64,000 nt of DNA from Pelosinus baikalensis (GTDB lineage Bacteria; Bacillota; Negativicutes; DSM-13327). Under the pieces are notes generated by a model. That model ran no database searches, had not been told where the DNA came from, and was given only the letters and a program-made list of their open reading frames with translations. A program made the position numbers and the translations under genes. This document shows positions 26,384 through 35,617 of this stretch, one piece after another (the first letter of the stretch is position 1; each line of letters opens with the position of its first letter). The stretch lies in contig NZ_JAJHJB010000022.1 of NCBI RefSeq assembly GCF_020819555.1, positions 1-64,000 of the forward strand, given 5' to 3'.

Positions 26384-26552
26384 GTCCATCTCCCAAGTCT
26401 TCTTACAGGTTACATATATCTGCCACTTAGAATTCGCGCTTTTCGTCAATAATCCTGCCAAATTTAAGAAGTTAATTTTTAAATCCAAAATACGGGACCA
26501 AACGACTATCATAGGAAAAGTAATTTGCGTCCTTTTAATACATAGCCGTTTC

Positions 26553-26657
26553 GAAACACAAAGACACAAAGCCGCTTACGCGGACACAAAGAACACAAAG
26601 TTGTAGAATAAACATGTCTGGTGTGCCCTTTGTGCATCTTTGTGTCCTCTGCGTTTA
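26553..26657. repeat. dispersed CACAAAG palindromic repeat, copy 3
   Basis: The left half has ACACAAAGACACAAAG, then a small hairpin CCGCTTACGCGG, then GACACAAAGAACACAAAG. The right half carries CCCTTTGTGCATCTTTGTGT, so the whole forms an imperfect inverted repeat around an A/T-rich centre. It fills much of the 371-base gap upstream of minC, together with the mrdA terminator. No gene is visible there. Confidence 0.75.
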
Positions 26658-26693
26658 AAGTTCTCTTTAAAGAAACTTATACTTTCTAGGCTA

Positions 26694-26746
26694 TTAAGAA
26701 AAGAGGGCTATTTCGTTACGATTTCTTAAACGGTAACGAAATAGCC
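26694..26746 (-). terminator. intrinsic terminator after mrdA
   Basis: The RNA stem GGCTATTTCGTTAC / GTAACGAAATAGCC (26746-26706) is followed by CTCTTTTCTT. It starts nine bases after the mrdA stop. Confidence 0.9.
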
Positions 26747-26754
26747 TTCTTTTC

Positions 26755-28593
26755 TTATAGTGCAGTCTGAGGTTTATGGGTCTGCTGTGCTGCTGCAGGA
26801 TCTTGATTCAGATTAAAGGCAGCCTCCATAATCTTTCTGGCAATTGGCGCAGCAGATCCTGCACCAAATCCCCCTTGTTCTACAATCACTACAACTACGA
26901 TTCGAGGATCCTCGTAAGGGCCATAAGCGATAAACCAGCCATGATCACTGCCATGAGAATTTTCTGCTGTACCCGTTTTACCAGCAATGGCTATGGGGAA
27001 ATCACGAAATGCTTGAGCAGCTGTACCGCCTTCAAGTGCAACATCTCGAAGTGACTCTCGAATAAGGGTGAGGGTTCTATCCGATAATTGTATTCTTCCC
27101 ACTTCCTCAGGAGCAAAGGTCTTGATAACCTCTCCCTTATTGGAACTAATCTTACTGACTAAATAAGGACGATACCGATAACCACCATTAGCAATTTCAC
27201 TCATTAAGACAGCAACCTGCAAGGGAGTTGTTAGTTGAAAACCTTGACCAATAGCCGCATCAAAGGTTTCTGATAGATACCATTCCTCACCATATACTTT
27301 CTCTTTATAACGCTGATTTGCAACCAGACCTTCTGATTCCCCTTGCAAATTAATGCCTGTTGTGACTCCTAAACCAAACATACGTGCATATTTTTCTAAA
27401 TTATCAATTCCTAAGCGATTACCCATTTCATAAAAATAAACATTATCAGACTTAGTCAGAGCTTCCTTAAAATTAATCCATCCTAAGGCTTCTCCTTCAG
27501 CATTTCCTTTGGCAATAATCCAGTGTTTCCCTGTATCTAGGATTTTTTCTTCAGGAGTTACCTTACCAAGTTCCAAGGCTGCGGCACCTGTAACCAGTTT
27601 AAAAGTAGATCCGGGTGGATATTCTCCTGAAATGGCTTTGTTATTCATCGGATTATTGGGATTTTCATTTAACGCTTTCCAATCCTTGCTAGAAATCCCA
27701 CCTGAAAATAAATTAGGGTTAAAAGTGGGCCTACTTACCATCGCCAGAATTTCTCCTGTTTTTGGATTCATCGCAATAGCCGCTGCTGCTTTTGCATTCC
27801 GAAACTCACTCTTTGTCTGCAAATATGTAAGTTGTTCGTCAATTGCTACTTCAGCTGCTTTTTGTATTTTATAATCAATGGTTAATGTTAGGTTCTTCCC
27901 TGGCACAGTTTCCTTTCGTCCTAATACATTAACAGGACGGCCGGTTACATCCACCTCAACCTGATTCCCTCCATCTATTCCACGCAATTCACGATCGTAT
28001 ACTTTTTCTAAACCAAATTTACCAATAATATCGCCGCTCTTATACTCATTGGATTTTTCTTGTGCCTTTTCCAATTCTACATCATTAATTTCACTGACAT
28101 AGCCAAATAAGTGAGCAGCTAACTCGTTATTAATATAATTGCGAATCGGCTGAATTTCAATTACTACCCCTGGCAATTCTGCACGACGTTCCTCAATCTT
28201 TGTTACAATATCTGGACCAATATCTGATTTAATGCGAATCGGCTCAAATCTGCCACTATGTTGACTCAACTTCTTTTTGATTTCATCAGGAGTTATATTT
28301 AAGATACTGGCTACTTTAACAATAATATCATCAGGAACGGGCCCGGAAATCGGCAGTAATGATACTGCAAAACCAGGGCGATTCGAGACAAGGGGAATGC
28401 CATTTCGATCATAAAACATGCCGCGAGGAGCCATTATAGGAGCAAGTCTGATGCGATTACCATCTGCTTTTTCTCCATAATATTTTCCCTGGACGACTTG
28501 CAAATATCCTAAACGACTAACCAAAGCTACAAATACTAAAAGAATAATAATTGCCAGTACATCCAGCCTGTAATTTGATCGTTTCACCAACAT
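26755..28593 (-). CDS. mrdA: penicillin-binding protein 2 (class B transpeptidase of the elongasome)
   Basis: The product cross-links peptidoglycan with RodA during cell elongation. The 612-residue protein has one N-terminal membrane anchor (residues 11-30), a PBP dimerisation domain (about 50-220) and a transpeptidase domain. The active-site motifs are S329-T-F-K332 in EYPPGSTFK, SDN at 382-384 and KTG in AGKTGTAEN near residue 550. A terminator lies between it and mreD, so it is probably transcribed from its own promoter in the 107-base gap. Confidence 0.95.
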   Translation of the reverse strand: MLVKRSNYRLDVLAIIILLVFVALVSRLGYLQVVQGKYYGEKADGNRIRLAPIMAPRGMFYDRNGIPLVSNRPGFAVSLLPISGPVPDDIIVKVASILNITPDEIKKKLSQHSGRFEPIRIKSDIGPDIVTKIEERRAELPGVVIEIQPIRNYINNELAAHLFGYVSEINDVELEKAQEKSNEYKSGDIIGKFGLEKVYDRELRGIDGGNQVEVDVTGRPVNVLGRKETVPGKNLTLTIDYKIQKAAEVAIDEQLTYLQTKSEFRNAKAAAAIAMNPKTGEILAMVSRPTFNPNLFSGGISSKDWKALNENPNNPMNNKAISGEYPPGSTFKLVTGAAALELGKVTPEEKILDTGKHWIIAKGNAEGEALGWINFKEALTKSDNVYFYEMGNRLGIDNLEKYARMFGLGVTTGINLQGESEGLVANQRYKEKVYGEEWYLSETFDAAIGQGFQLTTPLQVAVLMSEIANGGYRYRPYLVSKISSNKGEVIKTFAPEEVGRIQLSDRTLTLIRESLRDVALEGGTAAQAFRDFPIAIAGKTGTAENSHGSDHGWFIAYGPYEDPRIVVVVIVEQGGFGAGSAAPIARKIMEAAFNLNQDPAAAQQTHKPQTAL

Positions 28594-28619
28594 GATGACA
28601 TCTTCCTTTCTCCCCCCAT

Positions 28620-28660
28620 TTTTTTAAACTTAAAACAGGACTTGGCTAGTGCCAAGTCCT
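28620..28660 (-). terminator. intrinsic terminator after mreD
   Basis: The RNA stem AGGACTTGGC / GCCAAGTCCT with loop ACTA (28660-28637) is followed by GTTTTAAGTTT. It lies 40 bases after the mreD stop and separates mreBCD from mrdA. Confidence 0.8.
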
Positions 28661-28700
28661 TTAGATACAGACGAAAGCCATAGACCTTATATTTTTTGCT

Positions 28701-29186
28701 TTATTCTGCAGTAAATTTAATCAAACGATATACAGCATGATGTATGGGAACTGCCACAATTAAATTATAGCCCATAAGAGGCATTATATTCTGCGTTAGT
28801 GCAGCAATCAGATCAACCTTGTAGCCAAAGATCAATAATAGCAGCATCCCAACCAAACCATTGAATATGGTTGCAACAATCGTAGCTAATATTGGCAACA
28901 GCACATGTTCCTTAAATACTTTGCGTTCTGCCAATCCAAAGAGATAGCCAGTTGTTAATTTTGACAAAGTACCAATTCCAAAAATACCACCAGATGCTAA
29001 ATCTTGTAATAATCCTGCAAAAAAGCCCATACCGACTCCATTCTCTTTACCAGACAGCAGGGCATAGGATACCACAATTATCAGCAGTACATCAGGATAA
29101 ATACCTCGAATTGAAATAAGAGGTATTAGCGTAGACTGTATGATAATCGTTATTAGAAGTACGCTACCCCATATTAATACATTCAT
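28701..29186 (-). CDS. mreD: rod shape-determining membrane protein MreD
   Basis: The 161-residue hydrophobic protein has about five membrane segments, for example at 3-21, 27-45 and 98-118, and YPDVLLIIVVSYALLSG plus GLLQDLASGGIFG, which are typical of MreD. It works with MreC and MreB in the elongasome. Its start overlaps the mreC stop by four bases, so the genes are translationally coupled. Confidence 0.93.
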   Translation of the reverse strand: MNVLIWGSVLLITIIIQSTLIPLISIRGIYPDVLLIIVVSYALLSGKENGVGMGFFAGLLQDLASGGIFGIGTLSKLTTGYLFGLAERKVFKEHVLLPILATIVATIFNGLVGMLLLLIFGYKVDLIAALTQNIMPLMGYNLIVAVPIHHAVYRLIKFTAE

Positions 29187-30097
29187 TGTCTTACTCCCTG
29201 AGCAGGCACTGGTGTTTTTCCCGAAGCATCAGGAGATACAGTTGGATTTGTCAGAGGCAAGGTAGGAATCGGCTCACGTGAACGTAAAATAATAGAGACT
29301 TCTTCTAGTCTATCAAAATCTACTGCAGGATTCAAGACAGCATATTTTAACAAACCACCTTCTTCATTAACCAAGTCTACTACTTCACCAATTAATATCC
29401 CTTTAGGATAAATACCGCCAAATCCTGATGTAATAAGCTTATCTCCTTTTATCACATCAGCATCCCGAGCAATATTTACCATTCTTGGCGCTAACGGTGT
29501 AGCGCTATGTCCTTCTACGATAGCTGCTACTCTCGACTCTGGACGTTGCACCAACGCCCCTACTGCACTTCGAGGGTCAAGAATCAGATTCACTTTAGCC
29601 ACATTCGCATATACACTCACAACGCTGCCGACAAGTCCCTGAGGAGTAACTACAGGCATGTCTTTAGCAATACCATCAGCAGTTCCACGATTAATAATAA
29701 TCGTACTTGTCCAGCTTCCAGGATCACGCCCCACTACTGCTGCTGTCACTAAATCAAACTGTGGTGCCCCTTTTTTATACTCTAACATGCCTCGAAGGCG
29801 TGCATTCTCTGCCATAATTTCAGTCACATTTAAATTACTTTGACGAAGATTTTCATTTTCTATCCGCAGCGCTTTGTTATCACGATAGGCCGTCATCAAT
29901 TCTCCGGTGGATAAGCCAATATTACGAAAGGTAAATCCAACATTGCTAACAACAGATTGAACAGGCGCCAACACAACAGTAATTGTTTTCTCCATAAAGG
30001 CAAACTTATATTTACCCTGGGCGAGAGAGCTAGCCAGCCAAAGGACGAGTAACACAGCCACTAATAAAATGGCCATTTTTCTGTGAAACAAGCGCAC
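29183..30097 (-). CDS. mreC: rod shape-determining protein MreC
   Basis: This membrane-anchored periplasmic/extracytoplasmic scaffold links PBP2 and RodA to the MreB filaments. The 304-residue protein has an N-terminal membrane helix (about 8-26), a coiled coil (about 60-105, IENENLRQSNLNVTE) and the double beta-barrel core (GRDPGSWTSTIIINRG, LITSGFGGIYPKGI). The tail is Pro/Thr-rich. It lies 24 bases after mreB. Confidence 0.95.
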   Translation of the reverse strand: MRLFHRKMAILLVAVLLVLWLASSLAQGKYKFAFMEKTITVVLAPVQSVVSNVGFTFRNIGLSTGELMTAYRDNKALRIENENLRQSNLNVTEIMAENARLRGMLEYKKGAPQFDLVTAAVVGRDPGSWTSTIIINRGTADGIAKDMPVVTPQGLVGSVVSVYANVAKVNLILDPRSAVGALVQRPESRVAAIVEGHSATPLAPRMVNIARDADVIKGDKLITSGFGGIYPKGILIGEVVDLVNEEGGLLKYAVLNPAVDFDRLEEVSIILRSREPIPTLPLTNPTVSPDASGKTPVPAQGVRQ

Positions 30098-30121
30098 TGG
30101 TGTAATCTCCTCTCTATCCCA

Positions 30122-31156
30122 CTATCCCAACTTTTTGGGAGACATTAGCACACGTTTTAATAAATCTATACTTTCCAGGGCTCGCCCAGTACCCATACAT
30201 ACACATAAGAGAGCATCTTCAGAAATATGCACTGGCATACCTGTTTCTCTACTTAAAAGCCGATCAAGACCTTTTAATAAGGAACCACCGCCCGTCATTA
30301 CAATACCTCGATCCATAATATCAGAAGCCAACTCTGGTGGTGTTTTCTCCAGCGTAACTTTAACAGCTTCGACAATGCTCATTACAGGCTCACTCAAAGC
30401 TTGTTGCACTTCGCTGGCTTTAATAGTAAGTGTTTTAGGTAAACCACTTACTAAGTCTCGTCCTCTAATTTCCATCGTTTGATCACTAGGAGGAATAATT
30501 GCCGCCCCAATCGTTACCTTTACTTCCTCAGCCGTACGCTCACCAATCATCAAATTATAAGTACGCTTAATATATTGTATAATCGCTTCATCCATCTCAT
30601 CGCCACCCACGCGAATGGAACGGCTGGTAACAATTCCGCCGAGAGAAATAACAGCTACTTCTGTGGTGCCGCCACCAATATCAACCACCATATTGCCCGT
30701 GGGTTCATGAACAGGTAAACCAGCTCCAATAGCTGCAGCCATAGGTTCTTCAATTAAATAGGCTTCTCTCGCCCCCGCTTGAATCGTTGCATCAATTACC
30801 GCACGTTTTTCTACTTCCGTTACTCCCGAAGGCACGCCCACAATTACACGAGGGCGAATAAAGGATTTCGAATCGATGGATTTGCGAATAAAATATTTTA
30901 ACATAGCCTGAGTCACATCAAAATCTGCAATTACACCATCTTTTAGTGGTCGAATCGCCACTATATTACCAGGAGTACGACCGATCATTTGTTTCGCTTC
31001 TTCTCCAACTGCCAATACCTCCCCAGTATCTCGCTGAATCGCTACCACTGATGGTTCGCTCAGTACAATTCCTTTACCTTTTACATGCACTAACGTATTG
31101 GCAGTGCCAAGATCTATACCCATATCTCGGGAAAATGATCCAAAAAAACTCTTCAT
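30122..31156 (-). CDS. mreB: rod shape-determining actin-like protein MreB
   Basis: Actin-like ATPase that directs lateral wall synthesis. The 344-residue protein has the phosphate-1 motif DLGTANTLVHVKGKGIVL, the phosphate-2 motif DIGGGTTEVAVIS and the adenosine motif GIVMTGGGSLLKGLD. IGERTAEEVK and the amphipathic N-terminus also fit. It leads the mreBCD operon and follows radC by 55 bases. Confidence 0.97.
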   Translation of the reverse strand: MKSFFGSFSRDMGIDLGTANTLVHVKGKGIVLSEPSVVAIQRDTGEVLAVGEEAKQMIGRTPGNIVAIRPLKDGVIADFDVTQAMLKYFIRKSIDSKSFIRPRVIVGVPSGVTEVEKRAVIDATIQAGAREAYLIEEPMAAAIGAGLPVHEPTGNMVVDIGGGTTEVAVISLGGIVTSRSIRVGGDEMDEAIIQYIKRTYNLMIGERTAEEVKVTIGAAIIPPSDQTMEIRGRDLVSGLPKTLTIKASEVQQALSEPVMSIVEAVKVTLEKTPPELASDIMDRGIVMTGGGSLLKGLDRLLSRETGMPVHISEDALLCVCMGTGRALESIDLLKRVLMSPKKLG

Positions 31157-31211
31157 ACTATATAGCCCCTTTCAATAAGCAAGTACATATTGATCTTGCT
31201 ACTTAACAAAT

Positions 31212-31913
31212 TCATTCTATTATTCCCTTTTCTTTAAGACTAACATACTTGTTATCGCCTATAATTATATGATCAAGGACAGGAATTTCTAAAATTTTCC
31301 CTGCATCAACTAATTTTCGAGTTAGGCTAACATCTTCCGAGCTAGGAGTAGGATCTCCACTGGGATGATTATGTGCCAAAATAACAGAAGCCGCTGAATG
31401 ATTAATAACCTCGCGAAATAATTCACGGGGATGCACAATCGATGCATTTAAACTGCCAATGGAAATAGTAGGAGTCGCTATCACATGATTTTTGGTGGAC
31501 AAGAGAATTACAATAAAATGCTCTCGTGCTTCATAGCGTAGTCTGGCCATCAATAAATCAACAGCATCCTGAGGAGAACGAATGATTGCTCTTTGTTCTG
31601 CTGCCGCTCCATTTAAGCGTTTGCCGAGCTCAATGGCAGCAACAAGTGTCACTGCTTTTACTGGACCAATCCCTTTGATTTTACTTATTTCTTGAGGACC
31701 AAGACCAGAAAGAGCAGTTATACCTATCTCTTCATACTTTTTTAACAGCCTTTCCGCTACGCGCAAAACAGAATCATTTTTTGTACCAGTCCTAAGCAGT
31801 ATAGCCAACAAATCTGCATTGCTTAAAGCCTGAACACCTTTCTTCAGCATTTTCTCCCTTGGTCTTTCCTCTTGAGGCAATTCTTTTATCATAAGCGGCT
31901 TATTGTCATTCAT
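31212..31913 (-). CDS. radC: RadC/JAB-domain family protein
   Basis: Annotated as DNA repair protein RadC, but the true role of the family is not settled. The 233-residue product has a helix-hairpin-helix region (GLGPQEISKIKGIGPVKAVTL) and a C-terminal JAMM domain with HNHPSGDPTPSSED, the likely metal site. The start ATG overlaps the maf stop by four bases. Its place between maf and mreB is conserved in many Firmicutes. Confidence 0.93.
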   Translation of the reverse strand: MNDNKPLMIKELPQEERPREKMLKKGVQALSNADLLAILLRTGTKNDSVLRVAERLLKKYEEIGITALSGLGPQEISKIKGIGPVKAVTLVAAIELGKRLNGAAAEQRAIIRSPQDAVDLLMARLRYEAREHFIVILLSTKNHVIATPTISIGSLNASIVHPRELFREVINHSAASVILAHNHPSGDPTPSSEDVSLTRKLVDAGKILEIPVLDHIIIGDNKYVSLKEKGIIE

Positions 31914-32479
31914 AATAACTTGACACCAGCCTTTTTAAGTAATTCAGATAATTTATTTAATGGCAGACCTACAACATTAGCATAACATCCATTGATGCTC
32001 TCCACAAAAAGCGCACCCATACCTTGAATCGCGTATGCACCTGCTTTATCCATAGGCTCACCTGTTGTGAGATATGCTTCAATTTCCTCAGCCTTAATAT
32101 CCCCAATCTTCACATTGGTAACAACAAAATCATTCCAAATTTCCTTTGCCGTTACAACAGCAATTCCTGTAATTACTTGATGCTCTTTACCTGCTAGGGA
32201 AGTTAACATACGTCTTGCATCATTTTTATCCACAGGCTTACCATAGACTTGTCCATCCAGTACTACGATGGTATCAGCCCCAATCACCACATCATGAGCC
32301 TGTACTTTCGAAAATACATCCAAAGCCTTCTCTTTCGCTTGTAAGACCGCTAACTCATGAGGGGGCACAGCTTGCGCATTATCCTCGACAACCCCACTAG
32401 TCATTACTACAAAATCACAACCAACCTGGGTTAACAGATCACGACGGCGGGGCGATGCTGATGCCAAAATAATCGTCAT
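31910..32479 (-). CDS. maf: Maf-family nucleotide pyrophosphatase
   Basis: Maf enzymes hydrolyse non-canonical or pyrimidine nucleoside triphosphates and are linked to septum inhibition. The 189-residue protein starts IILASASPRRRDLL, the Maf signature, followed by DVVIGADTIV and YGKPVDKNDA. The start at 32479 is used because GGGAGG lies eight bases upstream; a TTG-codon start two codons earlier is unlikely. It overlaps radC by four bases. Confidence 0.95.
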   Translation of the reverse strand: MTIILASASPRRRDLLTQVGCDFVVMTSGVVEDNAQAVPPHELAVLQAKEKALDVFSKVQAHDVVIGADTIVVLDGQVYGKPVDKNDARRMLTSLAGKEHQVITGIAVVTAKEIWNDFVVTNVKIGDIKAEEIEAYLTTGEPMDKAGAYAIQGMGALFVESINGCYANVVGLPLNKLSELLKKAGVKLL

Positions 32480-32504
32480 TAGCAAAACCTCCCATAGATA
32501 TAAA

Positions 32505-32777
32505 TCAAAGACGACGATACAGCAAAAAAGCTACTACCATACCTAAAATACTAATTAAGTTAGGCTGTAAAGCAAAGCCAGCCATAAATCTTATGACATA
32601 CAAATTAATCGTAACAGGCGGCACATCTAAGACAAGAAATGTTTTTACTAAATAGGGAGCAAAGCCAGCTGCTATATCAGAATGAGAAATAACTTCTCCC
32701 AAAATACCGCCAAAAACTGCACCAGTAAGCAAAAATAGTATAAACATACCATATCCATTACTTTTAGCGCCTCGCAA
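32505..32777 (-). CDS. small membrane protein, DUF4321-like
   Basis: The family has no known role. The roughly 90-residue product has two membrane segments (about 9-30 and 60-85) and FGGILGEVISHS between them. DUF4321 genes sit beside maf and radC in clostridia and Negativicutes, as here. A TTG start at 32777 has GGGGGG seven bases upstream; the ATG at 32795 has no site, so TTG is preferred. It may belong to the maf-radC transcript. Confidence 0.65.
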   Translation of the reverse strand: MRGAKSNGYGMFILFLLTGAVFGGILGEVISHSDIAAGFAPYLVKTFLVLDVPPVTINLYVIRFMAGFALQPNLISILGMVVAFLLYRRL

Positions 32778-32840
32778 TATTATTCCCCCCTGCATCTATT
32801 ATAAGACAGTCTAAATACATATGCTATAGTAGTTATTTAC

Positions 32841-33362
32841 TTATTGTAATGGTTTTGGCATAGATCTTGGTACCTTTGCCAAAAAGTAAGCCACAGTCAT
32901 CCCTGTCGCCCAGCCTGTTGGCACTGCCAATAATACTAAATAAGGTAAATACCATAATAAAGTAAGGCTAGATACCACTAAAGCCGCCATTATCATTTGT
33001 GCTACACCATGTATAACGGCACCAATGATACTAATTCCGATAAAAGAAAAAGTGGAGTGCCAAGCAGTATAAGCATAGGCCATCAATAACGTACTAGCAA
33101 TAGCACCACTCATACTCATCGCAAAAGCTGGGCCAATAAGAATTCCTCCAAATAACGATGCTAAAAAAACTCGTATAACTACCACATATATGGCATCACG
33201 CCAACCAAAAGTTGCAATCGTAATTAGAGATACAATATTTGCTAGTCCTAATTTAATTCCAGGTATGGGAAGTGGCAAAGGAATCCAAGATTCTACAATG
33301 TGCAGCACACTGGCTATAGCCACAAATAAAGCCATTAGCACCATGCGTCTCGTATGATTCAT
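32841..33362 (-). CDS. Gx transporter family membrane protein (heptaprenyl diphosphate synthase component I type)
   Basis: The 173-residue protein has five or six membrane segments and the conserved IPLPLPIPGIKLGLANIVSL and FGGILIGPAF motifs of the PF07456 family. The name of the family comes from a quinone side-chain synthase subunit, but a transport role has been suggested and neither is shown by the sequence. It lies between rnfB and the maf genes, 142 bases after rnfB, with the rnf terminator in that gap, so it is probably transcribed apart from Rnf. Confidence 0.75.
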   Translation of the reverse strand: MNHTRRMVLMALFVAIASVLHIVESWIPLPLPIPGIKLGLANIVSLITIATFGWRDAIYVVVIRVFLASLFGGILIGPAFAMSMSGAIASTLLMAYAYTAWHSTFSFIGISIIGAVIHGVAQMIMAALVVSSLTLLWYLPYLVLLAVPTGWATGMTVAYFLAKVPRSMPKPLQ

Positions 33363-33454
33363 AATTTATCAGCCTTTGTTATCTACTTTACCGCCTTGTC
33401 GGTTAGTCTAGATTATTTTACCGCAAAAACCCTTAACATGCAAATGAGATACAT

Positions 33455-33489
33455 ATAAAAAACCGCAGAAGATTTTTTCTTCTGCGGTT
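33455..33489 (-). terminator. intrinsic terminator after rnfB
   Basis: The perfect 12-base stem AACCGCAGAAGA / TCTTCTGCGGTT (33489-33461), with loop AAAAA, runs into TTTTATATG. It lies 15 bases after the rnfB stop and closes the rnf operon. Confidence 0.93.
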
Positions 33490-33504
33490 AATTAGTAATT
33501 TTTT

Positions 33505-34377
33505 CTATTTTGCGCAAGATGCACAAGCAAGAGCCGTACTTGCTTCATTTTCTGTACCAGGCACAATCCCTGTTACAAAAGGACGAATCGCCTTTGTCGG
33601 GCATTTACTTAAGCATACAGCATCTGAACATTTTTCTTCGCAAATCTTAGCATCTACAATAGCCAAATTATTCACCATCTTTATCGCTTCATATGGACAC
33701 TGACGCATACAAAGGGAACAGCCAATACAAGCAACACTACAGGCTTTTTTTGCTACAGCACCTTTATCTTTTGAGTTGCAATTTACACGAACTCTTGCCC
33801 CAACAGGCATAAGAGAAATAACTTGTTTAGGACATACGCTAACGCATTTACCGCAGGAAGTACACTTCTCGGGGTCAATAATAGGTAAGCCTTCTGGACT
33901 CATACTCATGGCATCAAAAGGGCAACTTTTAACACAGGTGCCTAATCCTAAACAGCCATATTTACAAGATTTTGGTCCGCCAAAAAGCAAGTTGGCAGCA
34001 ACGCAATCTTCTACACCCGTATATGCATAGGATCTTTTAGCCTTATCATGAGTACCTGCACATTGCACTTGAGCAATTTGTGGTTCCATGGGAGCGGCAG
34101 CTTTACCGGTAAGCTCAGCAACAAGCTTTGCTACTGCATCTTTGCCTGGTGAACACAAATTCGGTGCTACATCAGGATTGAGTACAACTGCCTCAGCATA
34201 AGCCATACAACCAGCAAAACCACAGGCACCACACTGCCCTTTCGGCAAAACATCCTCTACGATATGGATGAGCGGATTAACCTCGATGGAAAACTTTTTG
34301 TTAGAATAAGCCAATAGAAAACCAAAAAATACCCCCAGAGATGTCAATACGATCAATATCAATATTGGTGTACTCAT
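33505..34377 (-). CDS. rnfB: Rnf complex subunit B (iron-sulfur electron-entry subunit)
   Basis: RnfB passes electrons from ferredoxin into the complex. The 290-residue protein has an N-terminal membrane helix, the GQCGACGFAGCMAYAEAV segment for the Fe-S cluster near residue 50, and three or four ferredoxin-like [4Fe-4S] sets: CKYGCLGLGTCVKSCP, CTSCGKCVSVCP, CIGCSLCMRQCP and CEEKCSDAVCLSKCP. It is the last gene of the operon. Confidence 0.95.
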   Translation of the reverse strand: MSTPILILIVLTSLGVFFGFLLAYSNKKFSIEVNPLIHIVEDVLPKGQCGACGFAGCMAYAEAVVLNPDVAPNLCSPGKDAVAKLVAELTGKAAAPMEPQIAQVQCAGTHDKAKRSYAYTGVEDCVAANLLFGGPKSCKYGCLGLGTCVKSCPFDAMSMSPEGLPIIDPEKCTSCGKCVSVCPKQVISLMPVGARVRVNCNSKDKGAVAKKACSVACIGCSLCMRQCPYEAIKMVNNLAIVDAKICEEKCSDAVCLSKCPTKAIRPFVTGIVPGTENEASTALACASCAK

Positions 34378-34396
34378 TTTTCATCACCTTCTATCA

Positions 34397-34978
34397 TTAT
34401 AGTGTGATCATTCCCGAAAAACCAAAGAATGACAATGCCAACATTCCTGCCAAAATGAAAGAGATACCCAGTCCTTCCAAGGATTTTGGTACATCTGCAT
34501 ATTGTAGTTTTTCACGCAGGCTAGCCATTAAGATTAGAGCCAAAGCAAATCCGACTCCAGAGCCAATTGCAAGTACGAAACTTGTCATAAAACCATTATG
34601 AGACTCAGCATTAGTAATCGGCACGGCAATTACAACACAGTTAGTCGCAATCAACACAAGATAGATTCCCCACATATTATATAAAGCTGGGGCATGCTTT
34701 TTAATAACCATTTCTAGTAATTGTACAAGCCCGGCAATCAGTACCACAAATGTTATTAACATGAGTACTTCCAACCCAAGGGGGTGAAGAACATAATTAT
34801 ATACTGCCCAGGCAAGCAAAGTACTTATTGTCATAACTGACGTAACTGCCATCCCCATACCAATTGAGGCGTTGAGATTCTTCGATACACCGAAAAAGAT
34901 ACATAAGCCTAAAAACTGAGTCAACACCATATTATTGGTAATTGCCGAAGCTACAAATAATTTTAAATATTCCTCCAT
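34397..34978 (-). CDS. rnfA: Rnf complex subunit A
   Basis: This 193-residue integral membrane protein has six membrane segments. The N-terminal AITNNMVLTQFLGLCIFFGVS is the RnfA/NqrE signature; paired Cys in the membrane region may bind an iron-sulfur cluster with RnfE. Its start shares a base with the rnfE stop, so the pair is coupled. It lies 19 bases before rnfB. Confidence 0.95.
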   Translation of the reverse strand: MEEYLKLFVASAITNNMVLTQFLGLCIFFGVSKNLNASIGMGMAVTSVMTISTLLAWAVYNYVLHPLGLEVLMLITFVVLIAGLVQLLEMVIKKHAPALYNMWGIYLVLIATNCVVIAVPITNAESHNGFMTSFVLAIGSGVGFALALILMASLREKLQYADVPKSLEGLGISFILAGMLALSFFGFSGMITL

Positions 34979-35616
34979 TATGCATCACTCCCTTGCTTAG
35001 CCGCCTTTAATTTATCTTGGTGTTGACCAATCAAATTAAAGCTAGCAATCATGAGCCCTATGATAATAAATCCACCTGGTGGCAAAATCATAATGAGCGC
35101 GGGGTCATAAGACGCCCCGAAAACTTGAATGCCCATTAGTGTACCATTACCAAATAGTTCACGGACGATGGCAATGAATACCATGGCACCAGCAAAACCT
35201 GCACCCATTCCCAGGCCATCCAAAAATGATAGAAAAACAGGATTCTTAGCTGCAAATACTTCTGCCCTAGCTAAAATAATCGCAAACACAACAATAAGAT
35301 TTAAATAAAGATAGAGTTCCTTATATATATCTGGAAGGTAAGCTTGTAATGTTAAAATAAGCACTGTAACAATCGTGGCAATGGACGTAATGTATACAGG
35401 AACCCGCACTTTAGGATTAACCCATTTACGAAAAATGGATACGACTACGTTATTCGCAGTGATAACAAACATAACTGACAACCCCATGGCCAATGCATTA
35501 TAGACATTGGAAGTAACCGCCAATGCCGGACACAAACTTAAGGCAAGGCGGAATATGGGGTTCTGATCAAATAACCCTTTATAAAAGATGTCCCATAAAT
35601 TCTTCATATTCAGCAC
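34978..35616 (-). CDS. rnfE: Rnf complex subunit E
   Basis: This 212-residue membrane protein is homologous to RnfA. NPIFRLALSLCPALAVTSNVYNALAM is near the N-terminus and LFGNGTLMG with a Pro/Gly-rich tail lies near the C-terminus; both fit RnfE/NqrD. Together with RnfA it forms the core that binds a cluster in the membrane. It follows rnfG by a single base. Confidence 0.95.
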   Translation of the reverse strand: MLNMKNLWDIFYKGLFDQNPIFRLALSLCPALAVTSNVYNALAMGLSVMFVITANNVVVSIFRKWVNPKVRVPVYITSIATIVTVLILTLQAYLPDIYKELYLYLNLIVVFAIILARAEVFAAKNPVFLSFLDGLGMGAGFAGAMVFIAIVRELFGNGTLMGIQVFGASYDPALIMILPPGGFIIIGLMIASFNLIGQHQDKLKAAKQGSDA

Positions 35617-35617
35617 C

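Noticed and set aside
25745..26569. minC frame extended to 26569
   Set aside because: The extra 62 residues are basic, start near a repeat and have no ribosome site; GGGAG precedes the ATG at 26383.
26226..26606. 126-residue plus-strand frame over minC start and repeat copy 3
   Set aside because: It is antisense to minC and ends in repeat sequence; the peptide has no sensible composition.
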